Shown here piece by piece: positions 19,166 to 27,350 of a stretch of DNA of 64,000 bases. Each line of letters starts with the position of its first letter. The first letter of the stretch is position 1. The translations under genes were made by a program, and so were the position numbers. Source of the DNA: Chitinophaga caeni (GTDB lineage Bacteria; Bacteroidota; Bacteroidia; Chitinophagales; Chitinophagaceae); NCBI RefSeq assembly GCF_002557795.1, contig NZ_CP023777.1, positions 372,001 to 436,000 of the forward strand. Reading direction: 5' to 3'. The notes under the pieces are model-generated. The model worked only from the letters and a program-made list of their open reading frames with translations, was not told the DNA's origin and made no database searches.

Positions 19166-20797
19166 ATGGCAGAAGTTATCAGAATGCCCCTCTTAAGTGA
19201 TACAATGACAGAAGGGGTGATTGCGGAATGGCATAAGAAGGTAGGCGATACCGTAAAGTCCGACGATGTGATTGCTGAGGTGGAAACAGATAAAGCAACC
19301 ATGGAAGTTGTTGGATATGTAGATGGCACGCTGCTATACATCGGTGTAGAAAAAGGTCAAGCCGCTAAAGTAAATCAAATCATCGCGATCGTGGGTAAAC
19401 CCGGCGAAGATTATAAACCATTATTGGAAGAAGCTCCCGCCAGCAGTTCCCAAGAACCTGCTAAAAATGAAGCTGCTCCCGCTCCTACAGCAGCTCCGGC
19501 CGCCGCGTCTTTCGACAAGGCCGCAGCCGACGAAGCATTGAAAAATGCAACCGTAATCCGTATGCCGCTGCTTAGCGATACCATGACGGAAGGTAAAATC
19601 GTAGCATGGAATAAGAAGGTTGGTGATACTGTGAAATCCGACGACGTGTTAGCTGATGTTGAAACAGACAAGGCTACCATGGAAGTAATCGGCTATGCAG
19701 ACGGTACCCTGTTATACATCGGGGTAAAAGAAGGCGATGCCGCCAAAGTAAATGATATCATAGCTATCGTAGGTAAAAAAGGCACCAACGTGGATGCCAT
19801 CTTAGCGATGGAAAATAATAGCGGTAGCGCCGCTCCTGCATCTACAGAAGAAGCGCCAACTGCAAGCACAAGTTCCGCCCCTGCTGCCAGCGCAAGCGAA
19901 GCTGCCACGGGTACCGGTGAAGAAGGAAGGGTGAAAGCTTCTCCGTTAGCTAAAAAATTAGCCGCTGAAAAAGGAATTGATTTAAGTAAAGTTACCGGCT
20001 CCGGCGACAATGGCAGGATCGTGAAACGTGATGTTGACAATTACGTTCCATCCGCAGCCCCGGCACAAGCAGCAAAAACTGCAACCGCAGGCGCTGCTAC
20101 CTATATCGCGGGAGAAGAAGGCCATACTGATCTTCCATTGAGCCAAATGCGTAAAGTAATTGCCCGCCGCCTAGGTGAGAGCAAGTTCAGCGCACCGCAC
20201 TTCTACCTGACCATGGAAATCAACATGGACAAGGCCATGGAGGCTCGCAAAGCGATTAATGAAATATCTCCTGTAAAAGTTTCATTCAATGACATGGTCA
20301 TCAAAGCCAGCGCCATGGCATTGCGTAAACATCCTGAAGTAAACAGTAGCTGGATGGGTGATTTCATCCGCCAGAATCAACATATCCACATCGGCTCCGC
20401 CGTTGCAATCGAAGATGGTTTGATCGTACCGGTCATTAAGTTTGCCGATCAGAAGTCATTGAGCCAAATTGCAGGTGAAGCGAAAGAATTGTATGACAAA
20501 GCCAAGAACAAGAAACTGCAACCGCAGGAGTTCAGCGGCAATACATTCTCTATTTCTAACCTGGGTATGATGGGAATCGACCAGTTTACCGCTATTATCA
20601 ATCCTCCGGATTCGGCTATCCTCGCGGTAGGCGGTATCAAGGAAACGGTGGTTGTAGAAAAAGGGCAATTCAAAGCTACCAACATTATGAAGATTACCTT
20701 GAGCTGTGATCACCGTAGCATTGATGGAGCTGTAGGCGCCACTTTCTTACAAACATTGAAAGGATATCTAGAGAACCCGGTTACCATGTTGGTATAA
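19166..20797 (+). CDS. pdhC: Dihydrolipoamide acetyltransferase, E2 of pyruvate dehydrogenase, two lipoyl domains
   Basis: Transfers acetyl groups from E1-bound intermediates to coenzyme A. The 543 residues hold two nearly identical lipoyl domains (lysines in ETDKATME at Lys43 and Lys169) joined by Ala/Pro-rich linkers. An E3-binding domain follows (VKASPLAKKLAAEKGIDL to GRIVKRDV, about 255-293), then the catalytic trimer domain ending with the DHRSIDGAVGA active-site motif. The E1 genes are not adjacent, so the complex is encoded at scattered loci. The two lipoyl modules are also similar at DNA level and could recombine. It is monocistronic with clear promoter and terminator. Confidence 0.93.
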   Translation: MAEVIRMPLLSDTMTEGVIAEWHKKVGDTVKSDDVIAEVETDKATMEVVGYVDGTLLYIGVEKGQAAKVNQIIAIVGKPGEDYKPLLEEAPASSSQEPAKNEAAPAPTAAPAAASFDKAAADEALKNATVIRMPLLSDTMTEGKIVAWNKKVGDTVKSDDVLADVETDKATMEVIGYADGTLLYIGVKEGDAAKVNDIIAIVGKKGTNVDAILAMENNSGSAAPASTEEAPTASTSSAPAASASEAATGTGEEGRVKASPLAKKLAAEKGIDLSKVTGSGDNGRIVKRDVDNYVPSAAPAQAAKTATAGAATYIAGEEGHTDLPLSQMRKVIARRLGESKFSAPHFYLTMEINMDKAMEARKAINEISPVKVSFNDMVIKASAMALRKHPEVNSSWMGDFIRQNQHIHIGSAVAIEDGLIVPVIKFADQKSLSQIAGEAKELYDKAKNKKLQPQEFSGNTFSISNLGMMGIDQFTAIINPPDSAILAVGGIKETVVVEKGQFKATNIMKITLSCDHRSIDGAVGATFLQTLKGYLENPVTMLV

Positions 20798-20822
20798 AAT
20801 ATCTTTTGATAAATATATCAGG

Positions 20823-20854
20823 TCCCGCTCCATGAATGGAGCGGGATTTTTTTT
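20823..20854 (+). terminator. Terminator of pdhC
   Basis: TCCCGCTCCAT pairs perfectly with ATGGAGCGGGA around a two-base loop, followed by eight T. Confidence 0.9.
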
Positions 20855-20983
20855 GTAAATACCCAGCCAGGAATCGCCATCCATTCGTTAAATCCTCCCG
20901 ATTACGCTATAAACCATACACATATAAGGTTTTATGAGAATTTATCTTTACATTTATAGAAGCCGTCCCAAAACAAACCCGGT

Positions 20984-21367
20984 ATGGAAATTCCAAAAAA
21001 CTCGATTAGTTGGTTTGAAATCCCCGTAAAGGATTTCGAAAGGGCGAGGGATTTTTACAGCGCGATATTCCAGTTCGAATTGCAGGAGATCAAGATGGGG
21101 ATTAACAGGCTGGGATTTTTCCCGGTTAAAGCGGAAGGAATTGGAGGCGCCATAGTGCAAGGCCCGGATTATATCAGCAGCCAACGCGGAAGTTTACTTT
21201 ATTTAACAGCTGAACCAGACCTGTTAGAGGTCTTGGACAGGATACCTGATGCAGGAGGCAAAATAGAGCTCGGGAAAACCCCTTTGTCCCTTGATCAACA
21301 ACTAGGCTACTTCGCCATCTTTTACGATACAGAAGGTAACCGCCTGGCCCTTTATTCGGCAGGATAA
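20984..21367 (+). CDS. VOC family (glyoxalase/bleomycin-resistance fold) protein
   Basis: A 127-residue single-domain VOC protein. The start ISWFEIPVKDFERARDFYS is the typical first beta-alpha unit, and the end DTEGNRLALYS is the typical final metal-ligand segment (here with Asn where glyoxalases use Glu). Substrate and reaction cannot be inferred. The gene is monocistronic. A near-match to a -7 box (TACATTTA) lies about 30 bases before the ATG. Confidence 0.85.
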   Translation: MEIPKNSISWFEIPVKDFERARDFYSAIFQFELQEIKMGINRLGFFPVKAEGIGGAIVQGPDYISSQRGSLLYLTAEPDLLEVLDRIPDAGGKIELGKTPLSLDQQLGYFAIFYDTEGNRLALYSAG

Positions 21368-21402
21368 TAGCTGCATCCTTCCTTCTTAAAATAATTTTCA
21401 CT

Positions 21403-21440
21403 AACTTTTGAAAGTTCGAAAACTTTGTATATCTTCGAAG
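21403..21440. promoter_or_regulatory. Operator-like inverted repeats before the GbsR/MarR-type gene
   Basis: AACTTT-TG-AAAGTT at 21403-21416 is directly followed by TCGAAAACTTTG and then the perfect octamer CTTCGAAG at 21433-21440, which ends one base before the ATG. Such packed dyads suggest autoregulation by the gene product. Confidence 0.45.
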
Positions 21441-21441
21441 T

Positions 21442-21948
21442 ATGAAATTACAGGAAGCTAAAGCGCAATTTATCCAAGCTTGGGGGTCATTGGGTGCGCA
21501 ATGGGGAATCAATAGAACGATGGCGCAAATCCATGCCTTGCTGCTGATTGCACCGGAGCCTTTGAGTGCAGATGAAATCATGGAAGAACTAAACATTTCC
21601 CGCGGGAATACAAATATGAATGTGCGAGAATTGATTAACTGGGGTATCGTGGATAAAGTATTGGTTCCCGGCGAACGCAAGGAATATTTCGTGGCCGAAA
21701 AAGATATCTGGAAAGTAGGGACAGCCATTACCCGCGAACGTAAAAAACGTGAACTTGATCCCATGCTGAGGGTGTTACAAGGTCTCCAGAAAGTAGAAGG
21801 GGATAACAAGGACAAATCCGTGAAAGCTTTCCGCGATGCGATCCAAGGCATCTACAAGTTCGCCCAACAAACTGATAATACGCTCAACACCATGATTAAA
21901 GCCGAAGAAAATTGGTTCTATAGCACCATATTGAAATTGATGAAATAA
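21442..21948 (+). CDS. GbsR/MarR-family winged-helix transcriptional regulator
   Basis: A 168-residue cytoplasmic regulator. The central winged helix reads ALLLIAPEPLSADEIMEELN (helix 2) then ISRGNTNMNVRELINWGIVDKV, the recognition helix typical of GbsR-like proteins, followed by the wing GERKEYFVAEKD. The C-terminal helices would form the dimer. The ligand is unknown. The next gene downstream, an epimerase, has a 20-bp perfect palindrome before its start, and this regulator has its own dyads, so both may be targets. The ATG at 21442 is directly after the dyads. Confidence 0.85.
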   Translation: MKLQEAKAQFIQAWGSLGAQWGINRTMAQIHALLLIAPEPLSADEIMEELNISRGNTNMNVRELINWGIVDKVLVPGERKEYFVAEKDIWKVGTAITRERKKRELDPMLRVLQGLQKVEGDNKDKSVKAFRDAIQGIYKFAQQTDNTLNTMIKAEENWFYSTILKLMK

Positions 21949-21973
21949 TTTTTTTTGTTATAAATTTTCAATA

Positions 21974-21993
21974 TTTTCTGAAATTTCAGAAAA
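21974..21993. promoter_or_regulatory. Perfect 20-bp palindrome before the epimerase operon
   Basis: TTTTCTGAAATTTCAGAAAA is fully self-complementary and lies between the regulator's stop and the epimerase ATG (22012). It shares the TGAAA/TTTC half-site look with the dyads at 21403-21440 and is a candidate binding site for that regulator. Confidence 0.5.
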
Positions 21994-22011
21994 ATAGTAA
22001 ACCATGATAAA

Positions 22012-22956
22012 ATGAAAAATAAAAAGATTGTCATTGCCGGGGGAAGTGGTTTTATTGGTCATGCCCTGTGCGATGAATGGGGCAAACACAACCAAATCAT
22101 TGTCTTGAGTCGCCAGAAGAATTATAAGCACCCGCTAGCTGAAACAGTATATTGGGATGGCCAAACACTGGGTATTTGGCAACAACAATTAGAGGACTGT
22201 GATCTCCTGGTAAACCTTGCCGGCAAAAGCGTTAATTGTCGCTACACTCCTGCCAATAAAAAGGCCATCTTTGATAGCAGGACTGATGCAGTTACTGTTT
22301 TGGGAGCAGCGATACAAGCTTGTCAAAATCCGCCGAAAGTATTTATCAACGCTGCTTCCGCCACTATATATGCACATTCATTAAACCAGCCGATGACCGA
22401 AAGCCAGCATGAAATCAAGAACGATTTTTCCGTGCAAGTCTGCAAAAAATGGGAAGCTTGTTTTACAAGTTTGCAACTCCCCGGAACAAGGAAAGTCATT
22501 TTAAGAATTGCCGTGACGTTCGGTCGGCAGGGTGGCGTTTTCGGATATTACCTCAACCTCGTGAAGTGCGGGCTCGGTGGCAAGCAGGGCAATGGCGAGC
22601 AGATGTTTAGCTGGGTACATGCCCGCGATGTGGCCAGGATGATGGAATGGGTTTATGAAACGCCCACTTGCCAGGGTGTTTATAATTGCGCCGCTCCCTA
22701 CCCGGAACGCAACCGGGATATGATGAAAACCTTGCGGGCAGTTTTCGGGCACAAATTCGGTTTTCCCTTACCTACCTGGACGTTAAAGATAGGGGCATTT
22801 ATCATCGGGACGGAAACCGAATTACTATTAAAAAGCAGATACGTATTGCCGAAACGGGCCATGCAGGAAGGTTTTAAATTTCAATTCCCAGCCGCAAGGG
22901 CAGCCTTCGAAAACATCAAACAATCCTTACCGAGATCCAAGTACCATTTGTTTTAA
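22012..22956 (+). CDS. TIGR01777-family NAD(P)-dependent epimerase-like protein (YfcH/SulA-like)
   Basis: A 314-residue extended short-chain dehydrogenase-like protein. The nucleotide loop GGSGFIGHAL is near residue 9. NLAGKSVNCRYT and the following NKKAIFDSR segment are the TIGR01777 hallmark. The conserved INAASATIY region has Tyr but the local spacing is that of TIGR01777, not of classic sugar epimerases. The C-terminal DUF1731-like segment is present (LPKRAMQEGFKFQFP). The natural substrate is unknown. It leads a three-gene unit (gaps of 22 and 4 bases). Confidence 0.88.
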   Translation: MKNKKIVIAGGSGFIGHALCDEWGKHNQIIVLSRQKNYKHPLAETVYWDGQTLGIWQQQLEDCDLLVNLAGKSVNCRYTPANKKAIFDSRTDAVTVLGAAIQACQNPPKVFINAASATIYAHSLNQPMTESQHEIKNDFSVQVCKKWEACFTSLQLPGTRKVILRIAVTFGRQGGVFGYYLNLVKCGLGGKQGNGEQMFSWVHARDVARMMEWVYETPTCQGVYNCAAPYPERNRDMMKTLRAVFGHKFGFPLPTWTLKIGAFIIGTETELLLKSRYVLPKRAMQEGFKFQFPAARAAFENIKQSLPRSKYHLF

Positions 22957-22966
22957 GCTAAATCTG

Positions 22967-22974
22967 TAAATTTG
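22967..22974 (+). promoter_or_regulatory. -7 element TAAATTTG just before the CoA-binding gene
   Basis: A perfect TAnnTTTG match ends 4 bases before the ATG at 22979. It would give an internal, leaderless start inside the operon. Confidence 0.45.
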
Positions 22975-22978
22975 GCTT

Positions 22979-23341
22979 ATGGAAAAAAAGACGGTTGTTC
23001 TCGGGGCTTCAACTAACCCGGAGCGGTACAGCAATTTAGCGGTACATAAATTGAAAGCGCATCACCATCCCGTTATTGCCATCGGCAAAAAAGAAGGCAT
23101 GATCGAAGATACGCCTATCATTACTGAACATCCGCCGGTAGATGATGTTGACACGGTCACTATCTATTTAAACCCTAAGCACCAGGAAGAGTATTACGAC
23201 TACATCTTGTCTTTGAAACCGAAGAGAATCATTTTCAACCCCGGCGCCGAAAATCCAGAGTTGAAAAAAATAGCGCTGGACAATGATATCTTACCACAGG
23301 AAGCTTGCACACTCGTGCTGTTGAGCACCGGGCAATTTTAA
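22979..23341 (+). CDS. CoA-binding domain protein (YccU-like)
   Basis: A 120-residue Rossmann-type protein. KKTVVLGASTNPERYSN is the N-terminal nucleotide loop of the CoA-binding family, and RIIFNPGAENPEL and EACTLVLL are the later conserved parts. Related proteins bind acyl-CoA or CoA. No catalytic function is known. Its ATG follows the epimerase stop by 22 bases, and the next gene starts only 4 bases after its stop. Confidence 0.85.
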   Translation: MEKKTVVLGASTNPERYSNLAVHKLKAHHHPVIAIGKKEGMIEDTPIITEHPPVDDVDTVTIYLNPKHQEEYYDYILSLKPKRIIFNPGAENPELKKIALDNDILPQEACTLVLLSTGQF

Positions 23342-23345
23342 ACTT

Positions 23346-24032
23346 ATGAAACAGTTCCCTATCCTATTTTTATTCTTCTTTATAATGAAAATGTTCCCGG
23401 CTACAGCCCAGGATAGTTTGAAAGCGCAAGCCATCTTGCATAAATCGGCCATCGCATTATCGAAACTAAGCTCCGTTTCTTATCAAATCCATCTTTGGAA
23501 GAAGGAGCTCACCCATAATGATACAACTGACTTGGAAGCCTTTGTTGTGCTTTGGCATGCAGATGGCAAAGATTGCTTTACCATCAGGACCACTGCCAAA
23601 ACACTGCAATTCGATGGTAAAGTATTCACGATAAATCAAGATCATAAACAGGTGAAGCGAACCAGCAATTTGCATGATTACGATTACAAGGACGCGTTGT
23701 ATGATTATATTAACTTGCTAAAAGTTGATGCATACCTTATGACAGCCAATAATTACCATAAAAACATCCGGAGCTTGCGATTAATGCCCGATACCACCGT
23801 AGCGGGAGTGCCTTGCTATTTTATAAAAGTTTCCTTGGAACATCCAGAACAGCAGGTAGATGGACTAATAACGCAAGAAATTACCCGGGAGTTTTATATA
23901 GATAAAGCCACTTATTTACCGAGGCTGAAGATTGATTCCGACGTGATGCAATTTCAAAACCAGGTACATTCAGATCATAGGCGATACCTTGTTTCAAATA
24001 TTAAAACAACGGCGCTATCCACCCTGCATTAA
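23346..24032 (+). CDS. Secreted protein of unknown function, LolA/DUF2092-like fold suspected
   Basis: I do not recognise a named family. The 228 residues begin with a signal peptide (MKQFPILFLFFFIMKMFPATAQD). The mature part alternates beta strands with the pattern AQAILHKSAIALSKLSSVSYQI early and GVPCYFIKVS plus REFYIDKATYLPRLKI late. This is the arrangement seen in LolA-like half-barrels that measure or carry lipids in the periplasm. It closes the epimerase / CoA-binding operon, with only 4 bases after the previous stop. Confidence 0.65.
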   Translation: MKQFPILFLFFFIMKMFPATAQDSLKAQAILHKSAIALSKLSSVSYQIHLWKKELTHNDTTDLEAFVVLWHADGKDCFTIRTTAKTLQFDGKVFTINQDHKQVKRTSNLHDYDYKDALYDYINLLKVDAYLMTANNYHKNIRSLRLMPDTTVAGVPCYFIKVSLEHPEQQVDGLITQEITREFYIDKATYLPRLKIDSDVMQFQNQVHSDHRRYLVSNIKTTALSTLH

Positions 24033-24090
24033 TTATAAAATAAATCACTAACGACAAGATCCCCTTTAACAATTTTTTTCTTAAAAAATC

Positions 24091-24399
24091 ATTGTTGTCC
24101 GGCTAAAATTGCTTTCAATGCACTTTTATTTCTTACTTGGTCAAGGATATAAGAGAAGGATGATCTATTCAGCCCCGCCAAGAAAACCATGGAATTTCGC
24201 ACCGTTGATAGGGAAGCAAAACAGTAGTACAAAAGCTCGATCGAGCGATCAAATTGGCGGCCGTGATGACCAATTTGTGCCTTTTTCTGGTACTTTTTTG
24301 GGCAAGCGAAAAAGTACCAGAAATGAGCCGGTAGACATTGAATCGAACTTTTGAGGGGGGATCATCATTTTATCATTGAAAATTTAGTCGGACAATAAA
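24091..24399 (+). mobile_element. MITE-like element, copy 1
   Basis: A 309-bp element related to copies at 28871 and 32520. The ends are imperfect inverted repeats (left begins ATTGTTGTCCGGCTAAAATT; about 16 of 20 bases match the right end). It is flanked by CTTAAAAAATC (24080-24090) and GTTAAAATATC (24400-24410), a likely 11-bp target duplication with two mismatches. Inside are a GATCG/CGATC dyad, CAAATTGG/CCAATTTG and the hairpin GGTACTTTTT/AAAAAGTACC. There is no transposase gene. An 81-codon frame at 24109-24354 runs through it, and its sequence is shared with copy 2 but broken in copy 3. Confidence 0.8.
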
Positions 24400-24586
24400 G
24401 TTAAAATATCATTAAATCCCGCGTTGCCGAACAGTTACACCATCAACTTTTTTCGTATATTCGGAAAAGTAGTTATTTGAAAATACGAAAGAACGCAAGC
24501 TGACCACCAATAGCCTGGCATTAACCCGATAGAAGACGCTTGCCCAATTGATTGCGCTGCTTATTCACCCATTAAAATATATCAGT

Positions 24587-25060
24587 ATGAAATGGAGGAG
24601 ATTTAACGGCGAAGCCATACAGCTACCCATCAAAGAGGAAGTTCGCAGTGCCATCATCCGCGAAGTAAATAATGGCTACCGTTTGAAGGTATGTATCGGC
24701 ACGGATTCGCAGGTAAAAGGAGCCGAAACCGAGTTTGCCACGGTAATCGTTTTCCTTAGGGAAGGCCACGGGGGCTTCATGTTTATTCATAATGAAAAGA
24801 CCCGCGACAAGTATTCTATCAAAGAAAGAATGCTCGTGGAAGTGGCCAAGACGATCGAGATCGCTTACGAATTATGCGATCTGTTCACAACCTATGATGT
24901 GGATATGGAAGTACATGTAGACATCAACACCAATCCGCAATTCAAAAGCAATTTAGCGCTCCGCGAAGCCATGGGCTATATCCTGGGAATGGGATTTGCC
25001 TTCAAAGCCAAGCCGGAAGCGTTTGCCAGTAGTAGCTGCGCCAACAGGATCGTGAACTAA
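24587..25060 (+). CDS. YkuK-family ribonuclease H-like protein (DUF458)
   Basis: 157 residues from the ATG at 24587 (MKWRRFNG). That start is favoured over one 39 bases upstream because YkuK proteins begin close to the W-x-R-F-N segment. The core KVCIGTDSQV holds the first acidic residue of an RNase H-like fold, TTYDVDMEVHVDINTNP holds a second set, and the C-terminal AMGYILGMGFAFKAKPEAFASS is the family signature. The function is unproven. A terminator shared with the convergent engB gene follows. Confidence 0.88.
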   Translation: MKWRRFNGEAIQLPIKEEVRSAIIREVNNGYRLKVCIGTDSQVKGAETEFATVIVFLREGHGGFMFIHNEKTRDKYSIKERMLVEVAKTIEIAYELCDLFTTYDVDMEVHVDINTNPQFKSNLALREAMGYILGMGFAFKAKPEAFASSSCANRIVN

Positions 25061-25062
25061 GC

Positions 25063-25100
25063 AAAAAGCAACGAATTCAAAAGAATCCATTGCTTTTTTT
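25063..25100. terminator. Two-way terminator between ykuK-like gene and engB
   Basis: AAAAAGCAA (25063-25071) pairs with TTGCTTTTT (25090-25098), with an inner GAATTC/GAATCC pair. A and T tracts flank both sides of the stem. Confidence 0.8.
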
Positions 25101-25154
25101 ATTTACAATAATGCCTGTCGATATAAATATATATCGGCAATAGGTTTGTCTCCC

Positions 25155-25763
25155 CTAAGCAATCCCCCGGAAAGAAGCGTTCAACTCCTCGATCATCCCC
25201 AATACTTTCTCCCTTCCTAATTTTTTAGTGGCGGAGGTCACGAAATGCGGCGGCAAAAATTCCCAATCTTCCCGCATCTTGTTAAGGAAAGCCTTTACAT
25301 TTTTACTAGTTTCAGCCTGGGAATTCTTATCCGATTTTGTAAATACCATTGCGAAGGGTACTTGCCATTCACCGAGTTTATTGATGAACTCCAGGTCTAT
25401 CTTCTGCGGTGAAAGGCGGCTATCCAGCAATACGAACACATTCACCAGGTTCGGCCTCTTACGTAAATAATCCTCGATCATCCGCTCCCAACTCTTTCTT
25501 TGCGACTGGGATACTTTTGCGAAGCCATAACCGGGTAAATCCACCAGGTACCATTCCTTGTTGACAATAAAATGGTTGATCAACTGCGTTTTTCCCGGCG
25601 AAGCAGATGTTTTTGCCAATTTATCATAATTGGTCAACATATTAATCAAGGATGATTTACCTACATTTGACCGGCCTATAAAAGCGTATTCCGGCAAGGT
25701 ATCAGGCGGGCAGCTTGTATAATTCGGGCTACTGATCAGGTATTCTGCGGATTTAATTATCAT
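25155..25763 (-). CDS. engB: Ribosome biogenesis GTP-binding protein EngB/YsxC
   Basis: An essential-type GTPase that helps assemble the large ribosomal subunit. 202 residues from the ATG at 25763 (MIIKSAEYLISSP), which is the normal EngB start; an ATG 27 bases upstream adds an atypical leader. G1 is GRSNVGKSS, G3 is DLPGYGFAKVS (the family marker), G4 is TKSDK and G5 is TSATKKLG. It is divergent from menG across about 90 bases that carry the menG -7 box. Confidence 0.95.
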   Translation of the reverse strand: MIIKSAEYLISSPNYTSCPPDTLPEYAFIGRSNVGKSSLINMLTNYDKLAKTSASPGKTQLINHFIVNKEWYLVDLPGYGFAKVSQSQRKSWERMIEDYLRKRPNLVNVFVLLDSRLSPQKIDLEFINKLGEWQVPFAMVFTKSDKNSQAETSKNVKAFLNKMREDWEFLPPHFVTSATKKLGREKVLGMIEELNASFRGIA

Positions 25764-25838
25764 ATTGCATTCATTTTTATATGGTCTCAATTTTCATTGA
25801 AGGACCTAATTGCTTCAACTTTCTAACAACTATTTAGC

Positions 25839-25846
25839 TAACTTTG
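25839..25846 (+). promoter_or_regulatory. -7 element TAACTTTG of menG, near-leaderless
   Basis: A perfect TAnnTTTG box ends 6 bases before the ATG at 25853. An upstream in-frame TTG at 25844 lies inside this box, which argues against it as start. No clear -33 TTTG at the right distance. Confidence 0.5.
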
Positions 25847-25852
25847 CCGCGT

Positions 25853-26599
25853 ATGTCGGAAAAAGAAACGGTTCAGAAAATTGTTCCTTTCAAAGCCTCA
25901 AATTTAAGCAAGAAGGAGCAGATAGCACACATGTTCAATGATATCGCCCCGCGGTACGACTTTTTGAACAGGTTCCTATCGTTGGGAATTGATGTCATAT
26001 GGCGTAAAAAAGCCTTACGGATGCTGAAAAAAGATCGTCCGCAAAAAATGCTGGACGTGGCTACCGGCACCGGGGATTTTGCCATTATGGCCCATAAAAT
26101 TTTACAGCCGCAGCATATCACCGGGATCGATATCTCCGCCGGGATGCTGGAATTCGGCCGTCAAAAGATAGAAAATGCCGGGTTGTCAGGGAAAATTAGC
26201 CTTCAATTGGGCGACAGTGAAACAATAAGTTTTGCCGATCAAACGTTTGATGCGATAACGGTGGCCTACGGCGTAAGGAATTTTGAGAATATCGAGAAAG
26301 GATTATCCGAGATGTTCAGGGTATTGAAGCCGGGTGGAAAACTGATTATCCTGGAATTCTCTAACCCTACTGCCTTCCCCATCAAGCAATTATATCATTT
26401 TTATTTCAAGTATATCACCCCGAGAGTGGGGAAACTCGTTTCCAAGAACCGGGATGCCTACGAATATTTACCGGATTCGGTAAAAGCGTTCCCACAAGGA
26501 CAAGTGATGTGCGATATCTTAACAAACATCGGCTTTCAAGCAGTTACATGCAAAACACTCACATTCGGCATCAGTTCCGTTTACTGCGCTACTCGATAG
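25853..26599 (+). CDS. menG: Demethylmenaquinone methyltransferase
   Basis: SAM-dependent methyltransferase for the last step of menaquinone synthesis (UbiE/MenG). The 248-residue protein starts at the ATG at 25853 (MSEKETVQ). Hallmarks are YDFLNRFLSLGID, the SAM loop DVATGTGDF, GIDISAGML, AYGVRNFEN and the VLKPGGKLIILEFS strand. Menaquinone is the only respiratory quinone in this phylum, so a MenG role is expected over UbiE. The next gene, porT, starts inside its 3' end by about 50 bases. Confidence 0.95.
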   Translation: MSEKETVQKIVPFKASNLSKKEQIAHMFNDIAPRYDFLNRFLSLGIDVIWRKKALRMLKKDRPQKMLDVATGTGDFAIMAHKILQPQHITGIDISAGMLEFGRQKIENAGLSGKISLQLGDSETISFADQTFDAITVAYGVRNFENIEKGLSEMFRVLKPGGKLIILEFSNPTAFPIKQLYHFYFKYITPRVGKLVSKNRDAYEYLPDSVKAFPQGQVMCDILTNIGFQAVTCKTLTFGISSVYCATR

Positions 26600-27279
26600 T
26601 AGTGTTTTTAATCCTATGCAAATCCTTGGCCCCTGCAAAGGCTCAACAAATTATCCATATGCAGGAGCACGACCAGAAATTGTTTTATTTCGGCATCACC
26701 CTCGCCGCCAATCAATCCAATTTCAAACTCAGCCATTCAGATCTATTCCTGAAAACGGATACCATCATGGTGGCAGAACCTTTGAAAACAGTCGGGTTCA
26801 ACCTCGGCTTGTTGGCTAACATGCGGCTCAACCGGCGGTTTGACCTCAGGTTTAACCCGCAACTGGTATTCGCTAACAAGGATTTATATTACAAGGAGCA
26901 GTACCAGGCCGAGACCGAAACCACGAAAAAGATTGAATCCATCCTCGTAAGCTTTCCCATACAACTGAAATTCAAAAGCGACCGCTTCGGCAACTTCAGG
27001 GTATACACTATCACGGGCTTAAAATTCGATTATGACCTGGCTTCCAATGGTCGCGCACGACGGGCAGAAGACCTGGTGAAAGTGAAAAACAGTGATTACG
27101 GCTACGAGATCGGCGCAGGATTCGAGTTTTATTTTCCCAATTTCATCTTCGCCCCTGAATTTAAGATCAGCAACGGGATCGGGAATGTACACGTAAAAGA
27201 TAAAAACCTACGATATTCCAACGTGGTAGAGCAATTACAATCCAGGATGATCGTGTTCTCCATCCACTTAGAAGGCTAG
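26548..27279 (+). CDS. porT: PorT-like outer membrane beta-barrel protein of type IX secretion
   Basis: PorT/SprT proteins are needed for type IX secretion. From the ATG at 26548 the protein has 243 residues with a signal peptide ending near KAQQ, then alternating beta strands of an OmpA-like barrel (GVNLGLLAN-type strands: VGFNLGLLANMRLNRRFDLRFNPQLVF) and the C-terminal SNGIGNVH...RSRMIVFSIHL-like end. The menG-porT neighbourhood is a known Bacteroidota arrangement. A GTG at 26509 would lengthen the N-terminus and the overlap with menG, so the ATG is preferred. A terminator follows immediately. The name rests on context plus fold, so it is probable but not proven. Confidence 0.75.
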   Translation: MQNTHIRHQFRLLRYSIVVFLILCKSLAPAKAQQIIHMQEHDQKLFYFGITLAANQSNFKLSHSDLFLKTDTIMVAEPLKTVGFNLGLLANMRLNRRFDLRFNPQLVFANKDLYYKEQYQAETETTKKIESILVSFPIQLKFKSDRFGNFRVYTITGLKFDYDLASNGRARRAEDLVKVKNSDYGYEIGAGFEFYFPNFIFAPEFKISNGIGNVHVKDKNLRYSNVVEQLQSRMIVFSIHLEG

Positions 27280-27297
27280 TTGCCCAAGATAAATCAA

Positions 27298-27327
27298 TGA
27301 AAAAGCTGTCGAAAGGCAGCTTTTTTT
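27298..27327 (+). terminator. Terminator of menG-porT
   Basis: AAAAAGCTG pairs with CAGCTTTTT around an 8-base loop and ends in a T run at about 27321-27327. The pyrC -7 box follows only 12 bases later. Confidence 0.8.
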
Positions 27328-27338
27328 ATGCCAAGTCC

Positions 27339-27346
27339 TATCTTTG
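27339..27346 (+). promoter_or_regulatory. -7 element TATCTTTG of pyrC, leaderless
   Basis: A perfect TAnnTTTG box ends 4 bases before the ATG at 27351, so the transcript would begin at or near the start codon. This decides against a start 54 bases upstream, which lies inside the preceding terminator. Confidence 0.55.
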
Positions 27347-27350
27347 CCCT

